From contig JAWHQI010000524.1 in NCBI GenBank assembly GCA_033032865.1, positions 806,001 through 870,000 on the forward strand: a stretch of DNA of 64,000 bases, given 5' to 3'. A model generated the notes under the pieces. That model did no database searches and was not told the DNA's origin. It worked only from the letters and a program-made list of their open reading frames with translations. Both the position numbers and the translations under genes were made by a program. Within the stretch, counting starts at the first letter, position 1; every line of letters begins with the position of its first letter. Of this stretch, positions 32,416-43,134 are shown in pieces. This DNA is from Dactylorhiza incarnata. Its lineage: Eukaryota > Streptophyta > Magnoliopsida > Asparagales > Orchidaceae.

Positions 32416-33504
32416 TGTAACATTTTTATAACCCTCTCCAAAATTGAAGGAATATCGTGCCAAAATAAAGGAAGACGCTTACAACTCCTCTAATAGTGGA
32501 GGTCGCTACTTCTGATCCGGAAACGTCTCCGCCCACGCTTGGTGTTTGTTGCACCAATCCTAAGCAAAATTTCACACATATATTTGGGACTCTTTTAAAC
32601 AAACGCTGACTGAAAACGAGGAGGGACAACACAAAACCTTAGTGAAAACGGAAGAGAAGGGTCAATTGACCACCGGTCTCGAACGAGAAGCCTTGGTGAG
32701 GGCTTCTGAACTTTCTGTAAAAGGCGAAACACCAAGCTTACTGTTTACCGCTTGGAAAATTTTAAAGATAGAGGAAAAGAAATCGTAGATCCATTTATAG
32801 TAGGGTTTTAGGTTGTTACCTGGGAGCTACGATTGCTGGAGGAAGGGAGGGGGACTCCAGGCGACAGACCAAGGATCCTGGACTCGCCGGCACACCAGGG
32901 CATAGGAGGAGCAGCCCCTGTGGCTTGTTGTTGCTGTTCCCACACGAGGAAACAGGATGCCGCTCGATCGAAGGAGCACAGGAAGGAGTCGGCGTCTAGG
33001 GTTTCTGAAGAAGGAAAGAGGAGCGTCGACAGGGAAGGGGAGTATCGCCGTTCTCTGGAGGGATTCGAACCGACGCTAGAACCGCACGCCGAGCAAAAAC
33101 TCCTTCGACCCGTGCAGCAGGGAGCGATATAAAGAAGAGGGGGAGTTACGGGAGGGCTCGCATAACCTGCGGTTACTAAAAGAAAACCGTGAATTGAGGG
33201 GGAAAACAAAGGAATCATGGAGTGAACCGGCTGGGGTCACGCTTGGGGAGTAAATTAGGTTCCTCCAAATTACCAAAAAGCCATTCTACTCTCTTTATTA
33301 ATAAAAACTACACGCTACGCCTTCGAACCAATTCAAGATTTGGTAAATGTCGATTTTTCAGTGATTTCCATTAATTTAATGATTAATGAGCATGCAAACG
33401 GCCAACGTAAAATCATACCTCGACACGCCAAAGGTTCGATTAAACATGCTCGCGATCAGACCCTGAAATTAGGAGAACGCGACGTATAAATTTTGGATGT
33501 TACA
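32416..33504. mobile_element. Chromovirus-type LTR remnant, about 1.09 kb
   Basis: It starts TGTAACATTTTT and ends GGATGTTACA, an inverted terminal pattern typical of Del/Tekay-class gypsy LTRs. The end (CTCGCGATCAGACCCTG, then GGATGTTACA) resembles the end of the solo LTR at 61242-63803. No target duplication is visible (TTCCT left, ATAAC right), so a border was probably rearranged. A small frame at 32833-33132 looks incidental. Confidence 0.6.
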
Positions 33505-33513
33505 ATAACAGCT

Positions 33514-33827
33514 CAATTGGTGATGAGAAGTGAAAGTACTTCATAGTTAAGCGTGCTCGGGCTGGAGTAGTCATGGGATGGGTGACCTCCTGGGAAGTCC
33601 ACGCGCTGCAGCTTAACTGGCTCAATTCTCATCAAAGGGGGACTACGGTCTTCAACAACCCACTGTGTCCTGTGGTGGGACAGAGAGGGGTTGGGGTGCA
33701 TGGTCTGCAGACCATCTGGTTAGGCTGAACCCTTCCGGTGCCAGCTGGGTCCCGTGTTGGTGGGCCTGGGCTGGGAGGGTGTCGACGGTCCAGCTGGGTC
33801 CCGTGTTGGCGGGCCTGGACCGTTACA
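33514..33827 (+). mobile_element. 5S-rRNA-like short retroelement (Cassandra / 5S-SINE type)
   Basis: At 33546-33612 the sequence closely follows the 3' half of plant 5S rRNA, including an A-box-like GTTAAGCGTGC, GGAGTAGT, and the C-box block GGATGGGTGACCTCCTGGGA. The 5' half of 5S is absent. AGCT flanks both sides (33510-33513, 33828-33831). A CCAGCTGGGTCCCGTGTTGG unit occurs twice downstream (33742, 33791). Plant Cassandra TRIMs carry 5S in their LTRs, so a solo Cassandra-type LTR is one reading and a 5S-derived SINE another. It interrupts the gypsy integrase. Confidence 0.6.
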
Positions 33828-33831
33828 AGCT

Positions 33832-35270
33832 GTATCCCTTAACTCTTCAATAAGATCAAGATTGCATTGCATCTCTTCATAATTCATTTCCATCCAGTCA
33901 TCTTTATTTTGCTTAGAGAATAGCACCCTCGAACCCATCACCTCAAATTCAACTGGGATGAGAGTTTCTGACCCATGAGATAGCAGAAAGGGTGTTTCAC
34001 CGGTAACTGACGTTGGAGTGGTTCTTAGAGTCCAGAGTACTGATGGTAACTGTTCTGCCCAGTTGCCTCGAATATTTTCAACTTTTTTCTTTAGGAGACT
34101 TAAGATCAACTTATTTGCTGCTTCTACTTGCTCATTACTTCTTGGATGATGCACGGAAGCAAATCTCAACTCGGTTCCTATCTGATCGCAGAAATTTATC
34201 AATTCAGAATTATTAAATTGAGGACCATTGTCAGTGATTATAGCCATCGAAATTCCTTGTCTGCACACAATTTCACCCCATATAAATTTTTTCTCTATTT
34301 GAGTAGTAGTCTTAGCTTGTGCTTCACCAATGCTCTGGATGCTGAATGAAGGAAGCATGGTTATGTGCACATAAATCAAAATGGATTCTTGGGTCTGCCT
34401 TCTCTGATGTCTTTGGCTTTGAATTGAGGGCATGATTCCGCAGCAAACGCGACGGTATAGGGGGCCACTATTTCAGTGGTACTTTGTGAGCAACCACTTT
34501 GTGCATTTATTGTCAAAGGTTAGGTCTTTCTCCTCTGAGAGAAGCCACTTTGTGCATAGTGCCAAAGGTTAGGTCTGTTTCCAATCTTCCCCCGCCCATA
34601 CCCCCAATGATTGGGGACTATATGGGTTCTGTTGTTGTTGTTGTTGTTGTTGAGTAGTAGTCTTAGCCAATGCCTTAGCCTCGATTCACTTGCTGAAATA
34701 ATCAATCATAATGAGAATGAAACGGCGCTGCCCACTAGCCATTGGAAAAGGTTCAATAATGTTCATTCCCCAAACTGCAAACGGCCATGGATTTGCTATT
34801 GATCTAAGCTGCTGAGCTGGCTGATGTTGTAAAGGAGCAATTTTTTGACACTGCACACATTTCTTTCCAATCTTTTCCGCATCCTTTCTCATTTGAGGCC
34901 AGAAATAACCCTGCCTTAGGATTCTTTTCTCCAAAGTCCTAGCTCCTGAATGGCTGCCACATTCTCCAGAATGAACTTCTTGAAGTACCACAAGAATTTC
35001 TTCTTCTGGAACGCATCTTGCTAATGGTGAGAGGAAAGTTTTCCTATACAAAACTCTCGCATTAAGATAGCAGTGAGTTGCTTTCAACTTGAATCTCTTC
35101 TTATCTTTTACAGATGGATGACACTCCCCAGTTGAGAGATAAAACATAAATGGATCCATCCAGGATGGATGCTGATCTACTTGCATGACCTCACCCTCTT
35201 CAATAGCTGGATGGAACAATTCTGAAGTAGTTTCTCCTGAAAGAATTACCAAACTTTGCCAACTCATCTG
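33832..35270 (-). pseudogene. Gypsy element integrase, split by a SINE
   Basis: Reading leftward from 35270, there is an HHCC zinc region (HSGECGSHSGARTLEKRIL then CVQC). The core follows with GMNIIEPFPMASGQRRFILIMIDYFSK, then a TGA in place of W, then IEAKALAKTTTQ. After the SINE (34316-34650) it resumes IEKKFIWGEI, then IITDNGPQFNN and FASVHHPRSNEQVEAANK. It ends at the 5S-like insertion. The catalytic D of ITDNG is present. Continuity across the SINE is exact once the duplicated TTGAGTAGTAGTCTTAGC is removed. Confidence 0.85.
34316..34650 (+). mobile_element. SINE-like retroposon with (TTG)n tail, about 335 bp
   Basis: It is flanked by an 18-bp direct repeat, TTGAGTAGTAGTCTTAGC, at 34298-34315 and about 34650-34667. 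The 3' end has a short hairpin, CCCCAATGATTGGGG, then GACTATATGGGTTCTG and a (TTG)n tail. An internal CACTTTGTGCAT...AAAGGTTAGGTCT motif occurs twice (about 34493-34530, 34549-34575). No protein is encoded. The tail matches that of RTE-type LINEs, such as the one at 52438-53147, rather than poly(A). Confidence 0.75.
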
Positions 35271-35339
35271 CTTCTGTAATTTCTGAACGCGGAATATGTT
35301 GAATAGTAAAACTTTTGAATTTGCCTATCTCAATTTTCA

Positions 35340-35711
35340 CTAGCATCTGATACTCTTCAGAGTTGAATCTCTAATTTCAAAAGTTCCATTCACCTGAGAA
35401 GTCATTGCCAGTGAATCAGTTTTCACCTCAAAATCCTTAATACCCAACTCCCTTGCGAATCGAAGACCTGCAAGTAGTGTTTCATACTCAGATTGATTAT
35501 TTGTGTTGGGAATGTAGAATTTCAATGGTTGGTCCAATCTGACTCCATTTGGATTAATCAAAACAATTCCTGCTCCAGAAGAATTCCTACCAGAAGCTCC
35601 ATCCACATAGATTGTCCAAGCCAGAGGTGCTCTGTCCTTTTCCATACTACTTTCTGATGTATCTACCATGAAATCTGCTAGAACTTGAGTTTTGATTATC
35701 ATCCTTGGCAC
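35340..35711 (-). pseudogene. Gypsy element archaeal-type RNase H domain
   Basis: The minus strand reads VLADFMVDTSE, WTIYVDGASGRNSSGAGIVL, NNQSEYETLLAGLRFARELG and FEVKTDSLAMTSQVNG. These match the second RNase H (aRNH) of Tat-lineage gypsy elements, with D, E and D of the active site in DGAS, SEYE and TDS. It lies between pol RT and integrase, as expected. The connection to RT at about 35720-36100 is decayed. Confidence 0.8.
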
Positions 35712-36105
35712 ATAAGAAATATCAAATTCGCTGAGCTCGATGACCCACTATGCTAATCTACCTGAACGTTCTGGCTTTTCCAACACACTCTTTAATGACA
35801 AGTCAGTTACTACTTGAATTGAATGAGCCCGAAAGTTTGACTTAAGTCGACGAGCTGAAATGATAAGCACTAATGCTAGCTTCTCGATGATTGGATATCT
35901 AGTCTCTGCATCTTTAAGAATTCTACTAACATAGTAAACCAGAAATTCCTTTTTTCTTTTCTTCTCTAGCCAGAACTGAACTTACTGCCTCTGAACCAAC
36001 TCCAAGATATAGAAAAAGATCTTCACCCTCACGAGGGCTTTGAAGCAACGGGGTTGATGTTAACTGATTTTTCAATTGATCAAAAACAACATCACACTCC
36101 TTGGT

Positions 36106-37021
36106 TCATTCGAACTTTGCTCCCTTACCAAAAGTTTTAAACAATGGAGCACTCTTATCTCCCGAATGAGATATAAACCTGCTTAAACCTACCATCCTTC
36201 CACCCAATTGCTGAACTTCTTTAGGCGACCTTGGAGGTGTCATATCTATGATTGCTTTTACTTTATCAGGATTCGGCTCTAACCCTTCCGGGGTAAGGAG
36301 ATGGCCAAGAAAATTTCCTTTACTTGGTCCAAAACGCACTTCAGAGGATTCAGTCTCATATTAAAGGCTCGTATGGTCGGGAACGTCTCTACGGGATCAT
36401 TAAGATGAGAAAAAAATTACTTTTTATTAGGTCATCAACGTATACCTCTAAATTTCTTCCTTTTTGCTTTTTAAACACAGAATTCATCATTCTTTGATAT
36501 GTTAAACCAACATTTTTTAGCCCGAAAGGCATCACGTGATAACAAAAACAACCATCGTTCGTGATGAAAGAAGTATGAGTGATATCAGGCTTATGCATTC
36601 TAATTTGGTGATAACCAGAGAATGCATCTACAAAACTCATACAATAATACCCTACCGCAGAATCAAGTAATGAATCCATCTGAGGCAAGGGGTAGCAATC
36701 ATTTGGGCAAAATTTATTAAGTTTTGTAAAATCAACACACATTCTCCATTTTCCCCCAGATTTTTTAACCATTAAAACATTTGAAATCCATTCGGAGTAT
36801 TGCACTTCTTGGATGAAGTTGTCCTTGAGGAGCTTGAGGACTTCTTCTCTTATAGGTTGAGCAAGAGCCACCGCCACTGCCACCGCCCGCTTCTTCTGCT
36901 TGATTGGCTCGGTTCTCGGGTCGATGTTCTTGTGGTGACAGGCAACATCAGGATCAACTCCTTGCATGTCTTCTGCTGACCAAGCAAAGGCATCCAGGTT
37001 TTTTAACAGGTAGGAGATCAA
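36106..37021 (-). pseudogene. Gypsy element reverse transcriptase
   Basis: Reading leftward: LKNLDAFAWSAEDMQGVDP, then SEWISNVLMVKKSGGKWRMCVDFTKLNK, FVDAFSGYHQI, FGLKNVGLTYQRMMN and the catalytic YVDDL. After a frame break near 36390 comes FLGHLLTPEGLEPNPDKVKAI and a connection segment ending APLFKTFGKGAKFE. Normal gypsy RT reads F-M-F-GLKNAG-TYQR, so the fold is complete. A short Ala/Val repeat (AVAVAVALA, about 36860) is unusual. Confidence 0.85.
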
Positions 37022-37218
37022 CTCCTCTCTTTTTTTTCTTCAGAAAACTCCCCATTGATTGAGAGCACCCTTGCTTTATCTTCAGCGCCAACAGGAACAT
37101 TTTGGACTACTTGGGCAGGTTCCATGTGAGCCCCTTCATTTTTTGTAGGCGAAGATTTTTCTTCCTCTTGAGGCAGCACTTTCATCTCAAAAGGGACTAG
37201 ATTCGAGACCGCTTCCAC
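37022..37218 (-). pseudogene. Gypsy element pre-RT region fused to truncated LTR
   Basis: A 66-codon frame starts in LTR sequence (EAVSNLVPFE) and passes into a Glu/Lys-rich stretch (LPQEEEKSSPTKNEGAH) just before the RT. The switch falls at 37186 inside CTCAAAAGGGAC. The rest of the LTR, the primer-binding site, gag and protease are gone. I infer a deletion joining the LTR to the pol linker. Confidence 0.6.
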
Positions 37219-37540
37219 AGGTGGCGAGCTTGAGGATTCGAATCAACCTACCTTCTAGGTATTGCTCACCCCTATTTATAGGTGCAGGGGACTGCCCAAA
37301 TGGGCAGACTTTAAAATTACGGGTTGCCCGAGGTACAGGAGAACCGGGCAGGGGTGAGAAGTTACATAGCGAGAACAAAACCTTGACCGCGCGGTTCGGT
37401 GGTCAGACTGGCGCTTGGTCCTGTCTTCCCTTTGAGAAGCTGCTGGAGAGAGCGAAGCGGTCTGGGCGGTCACCAAAGCAGTGACCGTGCGGACCAGCTC
37501 GAGACGAACAGAGAGCTAGTCGCGGGATTCCGGGTAAACA
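37186..37540 (-). repeat. Gypsy element right (5') LTR, truncated to 355 bp
   Basis: It matches 19277-19631 at about 92% by eye. It keeps the minus-strand TATA box (complement CTATTTATAGG near 37273) and the terminal GTAAACA, followed by target duplication ATATT (37541-37545). Confidence 0.8.
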
Positions 37541-37545
37541 ATATT

Positions 37546-38071
37546 AGCTTATCTTTTATAGATGTCCCTCCCACTTTTGCTATACTCAACTTAGTCAACG
37601 ATTTTTTTACTTCATAATACTTAGACTCATAAGATCATCAACCTATTTATGATTTAATAAAATTTACCTTTAGGTCTCCATGATTTCCTTTAATAGCATA
37701 GTACTCCCGGGCCACTTTTTTATTTTAACCATACAGCCTGAGCCCTAGAAGTTAGATGTTCATCTATTTCCTTATTCTTCTATATCTCAATCTCAGGTAC
37801 TTAAACCTATCATGCCTAGGTATCTCTTTAACTTTTAATAAGGTATATTAGTAATTGTTAATGTTACCCTTACTAAACATGCATACTATTTATAACATGA
37901 GTCAACTCATTGCTAAATAATCTCTGTTTTTCTAATTTTCATTTAACTCAATGTAAATCTAACCTATTAGAACTATGCTACCAATAAAAGAAGTATAACT
38001 ACAAGACGCCTTGCTTTAGATGTCCCTTGTAAACATATCCAGAACTACTACAAAAAATTTGTCAGTGTCCT
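37546..38071 (+). other. Native part of the 24.9-kb RST1-like intron
   Basis: 526 bp of AT-rich sequence between the gypsy target duplication and Copia D. I see no gene or repeat. It ends with GTCCT, the target duplication of Copia D. Confidence 0.6.
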
Positions 38072-38264
38072 TGTAGGAAAAGCTGAATCTTGTATGTATT
38101 ACTTATGTACCCAAATACAAGGAGAGAATACATATTTATAGGAGAGAAGAGAGGAGAGAAAATCCTATACACAATGTGGGACTAAAGGAGAGAGAGAGAA
38201 ATAAATACATAATAAATACAATAATGGGCCTAACTATGGGCCTTTGATATGGGCGTTTCTAACA
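38072..38264 (-). repeat. Copia D left (3') LTR
   Basis: 193 bp, TGTAGGAAAAG...TTTCTAACA, one base different from 43135-43327. Confidence 0.95.
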
Positions 38265-41200
38265 CTCCCCCGCAAGCTGGAGCGTACAAATCGTAGGCGT
38301 CAAGCTTGGATAAGCACTGATGATAGAGAGTACTGGACAGTGCCTTTGTGAGGACATCCGCAACCTGTTCAGTACCCGGAACATGCTTCAATACAATCTT
38401 CTTCATCTGGACTTTCTCTCGAATGAAGTGGCAGTCTACCTCAATATGTTTCGTTCTCTCATGAAAGACAGGATTCTTGGCTATGTGTATTGCAGCTTGA
38501 CTGTCACAGAGAAGGAGAGCAGGTGAGGGAAGCTTCACACCAAGATCCGTGAGAAGGCTTTCAAGCCACGTTAGTTCTGATACTACCGATGCCATTGCCC
38601 GATATTCTGCTTCAGCTGAAGATCTTGCAACCACTGCTTGTTTCTTGCTCCGCCAGGTAATCAAGTGTCCTCCAAAGTAAGTGCAAAAACCACTTGTTGA
38701 TCGACGATCATCTATGGAACCAGCATAGTCAGCATCTGAATATGCGACTAGGTTTGGAGTTGAAGATGAGGTTTTGTACACAAGGCCTTGACCAGGAGCT
38801 GTCTTAAGGTATCGGAGAATTCGTTCAACAGCCTGCAAGTGAGAACTCCGAGGAGCATGCATGTATCAGCTGACAATACCTACAGCAAATGATATATCTG
38901 GTCTTGTTACGGTGAGGTAGATTAATTTTCCGACCAGACGGCGATAATACTCCGGATTTTGCAGCAGATGATCAGTGTCAGATGCCTGAGCAGATATCCT
39001 GTGATTGACATCCATTGGAGTGTTGACTGGCTTGCATCCAGAGTAACCCGCATCGTGGAGAAGGTCGAGGCAATATTTTCGCTGAGAGAGGACGAGACCA
39101 TCAGATCGTCTGGCGACTTCTAAACCCAGGAAGTAGTTGAGATTTCCTCGATCTTTTGTCTGAAAGGCCGTGCTGAGATGTTGTTTGACCTTCTGTATCC
39201 CGTTGACGTCATCTCCAGAAATGACGATGTCATCCACATAGACTAGCAGAATGACTGTTCCAGTTGGCTGATGGCGAATGAACAGAGAGGAATCTGCCGA
39301 GCTCTGTTTGAAACCAAGTACCCGAAGTTCCTTACTGAACTTGTTGAACCAGTTTCGCGGGGATTGTTTGAGACCATACAGTGATTGCAACAGTCGGCAG
39401 ACCAATGACTCCCCCGTGGTCTCAAACCCGGGAGGTTGTTCCATGTACACCGTCTCCTGTAAATCGCCATTGAGGAACGCATTTTTGATGTCCAATTGAT
39501 AGAGTGGCCAGCGTCGATGTACAGCAACCGAGATGAGCACGCGAACGGTGTTTAGTTTCGCCACTGGAGAGAAGGTTTCCTCATAGTCAATGTCATGCTG
39601 TTGAGTATATCCACGAGCGACTAAGCGAGCTTTCAGCCGATCAATAGTGCCATTGGGAGCATTTTTGATAACAAAGACCCATTTACAGCCAACTGGTTTC
39701 TGACCCGGGGGGCGAGGTACCAGAGTCCAGGTTTTGTTTGCCCAGAGAGCTGTCATTTCTTCTTCCATGGCAGCGCGCCAGCCAGGGTGTTGGAGAGCTT
39801 CCTGCACTGAGTTAGGAATAGCCACAGTAGACTAAGAAGTAGCAAGAGTTTGAAGTGGAGGAGAGAGACGATGCAGGGATACGTAGCTCGCCATTGGATG
39901 AGCGGTGGACTCTGTTACCGGATCAGCAGGACTTGGAACACCAGAGGATGAGGACAACTGCGCAGGGGCAACGGGGCGGGAGTTGCGACGGGAATAGACC
40001 TGGATAAGAGGTGGCCGGCAAGGAGGCGGAGTAGGGAGTGGTTGTGGTAGAGGTATTGGAGGAGGCGTGTTAACCGGGAGGATGGGTCGCATGACAGGTT
40101 GTGGGAGAGTAGGTGATGGAGAATGCGTTGCTGGAGCTGGAAAGAATGGCAGGTCTTCCCGGAAGGTTACGTCAGCGGACACCGAAATTTTCGGAGTAAG
40201 AGGAGAATAACAGACGTAGCCTTTCTGTGTATGGGAGTAGCCAACAAATATCTGCTTAGTTGCTCTGGGATCTAGTTTATCGGTAGATGGTCCCATGGAG
40301 TGGACGTAACACGTGCACCCGAAGATTCGAGGTGTGAGAGGGAATGCAGGAGTAGAGGGGAAAAGAAGACTGAACGGACTGGCATCGTTGAGTACGGAGG
40401 AGGGAAGACGGTTTATAAGGAAGCAGGCGGTAGAGACCGCAAAGTGCCAATAGATCTTAGGAACGTTCATGTGAATCATGATTGAGCGGGCCATATTAAG
40501 AAGATGTCGGTTCTTTCGTTCGGCCACTCCGTTTTGTTGAGGGGTGTAGGCACATGAGGTCTGATGAATAATCCCGAATTCAGAGCATAAACTTGAGAAC
40601 TCATTTCCAGTGTATTCTCGAGCGTTATCGGTGCGGAGTGTTTTGACGGTGGTGGAGAAGTGATTGCGGGTTTCAAGGATGAATGCCTTAAACACCCGAG
40701 ATAATTCAGAGCGTTCGCGAAGTAAGTATAGCCATGTTGTGCGTGAGTAATCATCAATAAAAGTAATGAAATAACGGAATCCAGAGATACTACTAATTTT
40801 ATAGGGACCCCAGATATCGGAGTGAATAAGATCAAAAGGAGCGGAGCTCCGAGTACAATTTGCAGGAAAGGATGAACGCGGCTGTTTGCCGAAAATACAT
40901 GATTCACATTGAAAAGAAGGAAAAGATACGTCGGGGAGTGCCTTCTTGAGGATTGGGAGGGGAGCATGGCCAAGCCGCTGATGCCAGTCAGCAGAAGAGA
41001 CAGAGGCGAGGATGGTTGGTGACTCGTCGAGAAGGTAGAGCCCGTTGCGTAGCTGCCCTTTACCAATGGTAGTCCCCGTCCGTCGATCCTGTATCAGAAA
41101 AGAAGAACGTGAAAAAATGACGGAGCAATCTAAATCAGTAGTGAGACGGCTAACAGAGAGTAAGTTAAACGGGGAGCCCGGAACATGGAGTGCCGAGCGA

Positions 41201-42369
41201 AAAGAAATGGATGGGCTGAGAGATAGGTCCGCTGAGCCGGACACAGAGACAGTCGCTCCATTGGCCACAGTGATACACTTCGGATGAGGAGCACCCGAAT
41301 ACGTTGACGGCTTTAGAGAGGTGATATGATGAGTGACACCCGAATCCACTATCCAGCGAGGACTAGTGGAGAGACAAACGATACCTGGGCTGGAGACGGA
41401 GGCGACCGAGGCAGGTGGACTCATCATCCCTTGGAATTGCTGGAACTGTAGGCGGAGAGACTCAAGATCGGCACGAGAGGCCGAGGAGCTATCTTCAACG
41501 ACTGCAGCAGTCGGTCGTGGAGGAGGAGGAGGAGGGTTGCCAGTCTTCCGAAAGCAGGTGGACTCATAATGGCCATCACGACCACAGAATGAGCACTTCG
41601 GCCGTCCTCGTCCACCACGGCCCCTTCCACGGTAAGCCGACCGACCTCCTCGGCTAGAGGGAGGAGGAAATGAAGGAGTAGGGACATTTTGGAGAAGAGC
41701 CGGTGATGGAGGAGCAAGAGCCTCCGGAGGTTGTGATACTTTGAGTAACATGGAGCAGACAGCCGATAAGGAGGGAGTGGGAGTCGGGGCCAACACTTGT
41801 GCCCGAATACTCAGAAGATGTGGAGGAACACGGGCCATTAGCATAGCAATGCAGACGGCCTCCCTTTGCGCGCGCTGAGTGACAAGATCAGAGGTGGGCG
41901 GCTGGTGTTGAAGCCATGCTTCGGAGAGTGACTTAACCCGAGCGACAACAGAGGTAATATTTGGTCCACTGGTGTCCAGAGCCTGAAGGTCAGAGATAAT
42001 GTCGAAGAGACTTTGAAGGCTGTCCTTGCCGGAGTATAAGGAGTGGAGCTCGTCCCACATCCCTTTGGCCGTGGGCAGGTACATGACCATTTCATATGGT
42101 TCGCTCTCCAAAGAGTTAAGGATCCAGGTCTGGACCCGACCATCATTCTTGAGCCAGTCAGGAGTAGTAGGAGCCGGGGAATCGTCGGTAAGATGAGCCA
42201 GAAGACCCTTGGCCTGGAGGACCCGGCGGATTGTGTGACCCCAAGGGATGAAGTTTTTCTTCCCGGAGAGGGAGAGAGTTGTAATTCGCAGTTCATCACG
42301 GAGCTCACTAGGAGGGTGTTGTTGGACGGTCTCAGTAGGCAAAGTCGAAGAGTCCTCAGATGAGCCCAT
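38230..42369 (-). pseudogene. Copia D gag-pol polyprotein with two stops
   Basis: The start codon I choose is at 42367-42369 (MGSSEDSS). Gag: GKKNFIPWGHTIRRVLQ, RGG-type Arg/Gly patch, zinc knuckle CSFCGRDGHYESTC. Protease: WIVDSGVTHHITS, with V where A is usual after DSG. Integrase: WHQRLGHAPLPIL, CESCIFGKQ, FIDDYSRTTWLY, LRTDNAREYTG and PQQNGVAERKN. RT: KWVFVIKNAPNG, QLDIKNAFLNGDLQETVYM, LVYVDDIVISG. RNase H: AYSDADYAGSIDDRRSTSGF, SSAEAEYRAMA, LLCDSQAAIHIAKNP. Stops: TAG at 39832-39834 between integrase and RT, and TGA at 38866-38868 in place of R of VSRYMH (a CGA-to-TGA type change). Otherwise it is intact. Confidence 0.93.
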
Positions 42370-43124
42370 TATACCAGAGAGAGCAGCGGACTGCAGGGAA
42401 GAGAGCAAGCCGGCAGGGAGGAGAGCGAGACCGCACGGTCACGGTGAGCACGCTGGACTGGAGCTCGCAGAGGGAGATCGCTGGTCAGGAGACCGCTGCT
42501 GGACGAGCTCGCTGGAGACCGCTGCTGGACTGGAGAGCGCTGCAGGACTGGAGATCGCTGGAGCTCGCTGGACTGAGACCGCTGGAGCTCGCTGGACTGG
42601 AGACCGCTGGAGCTCGCTGGAGCTCGCAGGACTGGAGCTCGCTGGAAGATCGCAGAAAGCGAGCAGGAGAGAGCTTGGGGAGATTGTCGCTGGCAGGGAG
42701 AGAGCTCGGCAGAAGGCGAGCAGGAGCAGACCGCTGAGAAGCGCGCGGGGAGGAGGAGATCGCTGGTAGAGATCGTTGGCAGACCGCTGAGGAGCGGGAT
42801 CGAAGGCGAGATCAGGATCGAGTCGCAGCTAGAATGTGCGATCAGAGCACTGATCGAGACCGCGGGAGCGATTGCGAGATCGCTGAACTTCTGCGGGCAG
42901 AGCAGAGAGGCGGAAGGAGGGGATGGGTCCCACGCGCCAAAGGAAGCAGGCTATAAAAGCCAAGAGAAGAGGGATGCGTGGGAGGCTGGGAGCACTGCTG
43001 GAAGCAGCAGGAGGAGGAGCGGTCTCAAAAAAAATGAGACCGCCAGAAGTCGACAGGGAGGGTGGGCGGTCAGAACACGGGAGACCGGAAATTTTGGAAA
43101 TTTTGGAATTTTTGGAACCTGTGC
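42370..43124 (-). other. Copia D leader, GAGACCGCTGGAGCTCGCTGG repeats
   Basis: This 755-bp GC-rich leader contains many imperfect copies of a GAGACCGC / GGAGCTCGCTGG motif (mainly 42470-42660 and 42720-42900). The composition is like the leader of Copia A. Incidental frames cross it in both directions. I propose no protein. Confidence 0.6.
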
Positions 43125-43134
43125 TTTGATACCA

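Larger units (their letters stand above)
19050..37540 (-). mobile_element. Tat-like Ty3/gypsy retrotransposon, minus strand, with nested insertions (18.5 kb)
   Basis: The left LTR (19050-19631) starts TGTTGGTAC. The right, truncated LTR (37186-37540) ends GTAAACA. ATATT flanks both ends (19045-19049 and 37541-37545). Reading leftward from the right LTR come RT, RNase H, integrase (33832-37218) and then, on the opposite strand, an additional spliced ORF region (19829-31035). That layout is known for Tat-lineage elements. Nested inside are Copia C, Copia E, a chromovirus-type LTR, a 5S-like element and a SINE. The inner part of the 5' LTR, the primer-binding site and gag are missing. The two LTR copies are about 92% identical over 355 bp by eye. 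Confidence 0.8.

Noticed and set aside
33546..33612. A genuine 5S rRNA gene
   Set aside because: Only the 3' half matches, there is no 5' half or T-run terminator in the expected place, and related truncated copies sit in transposons.
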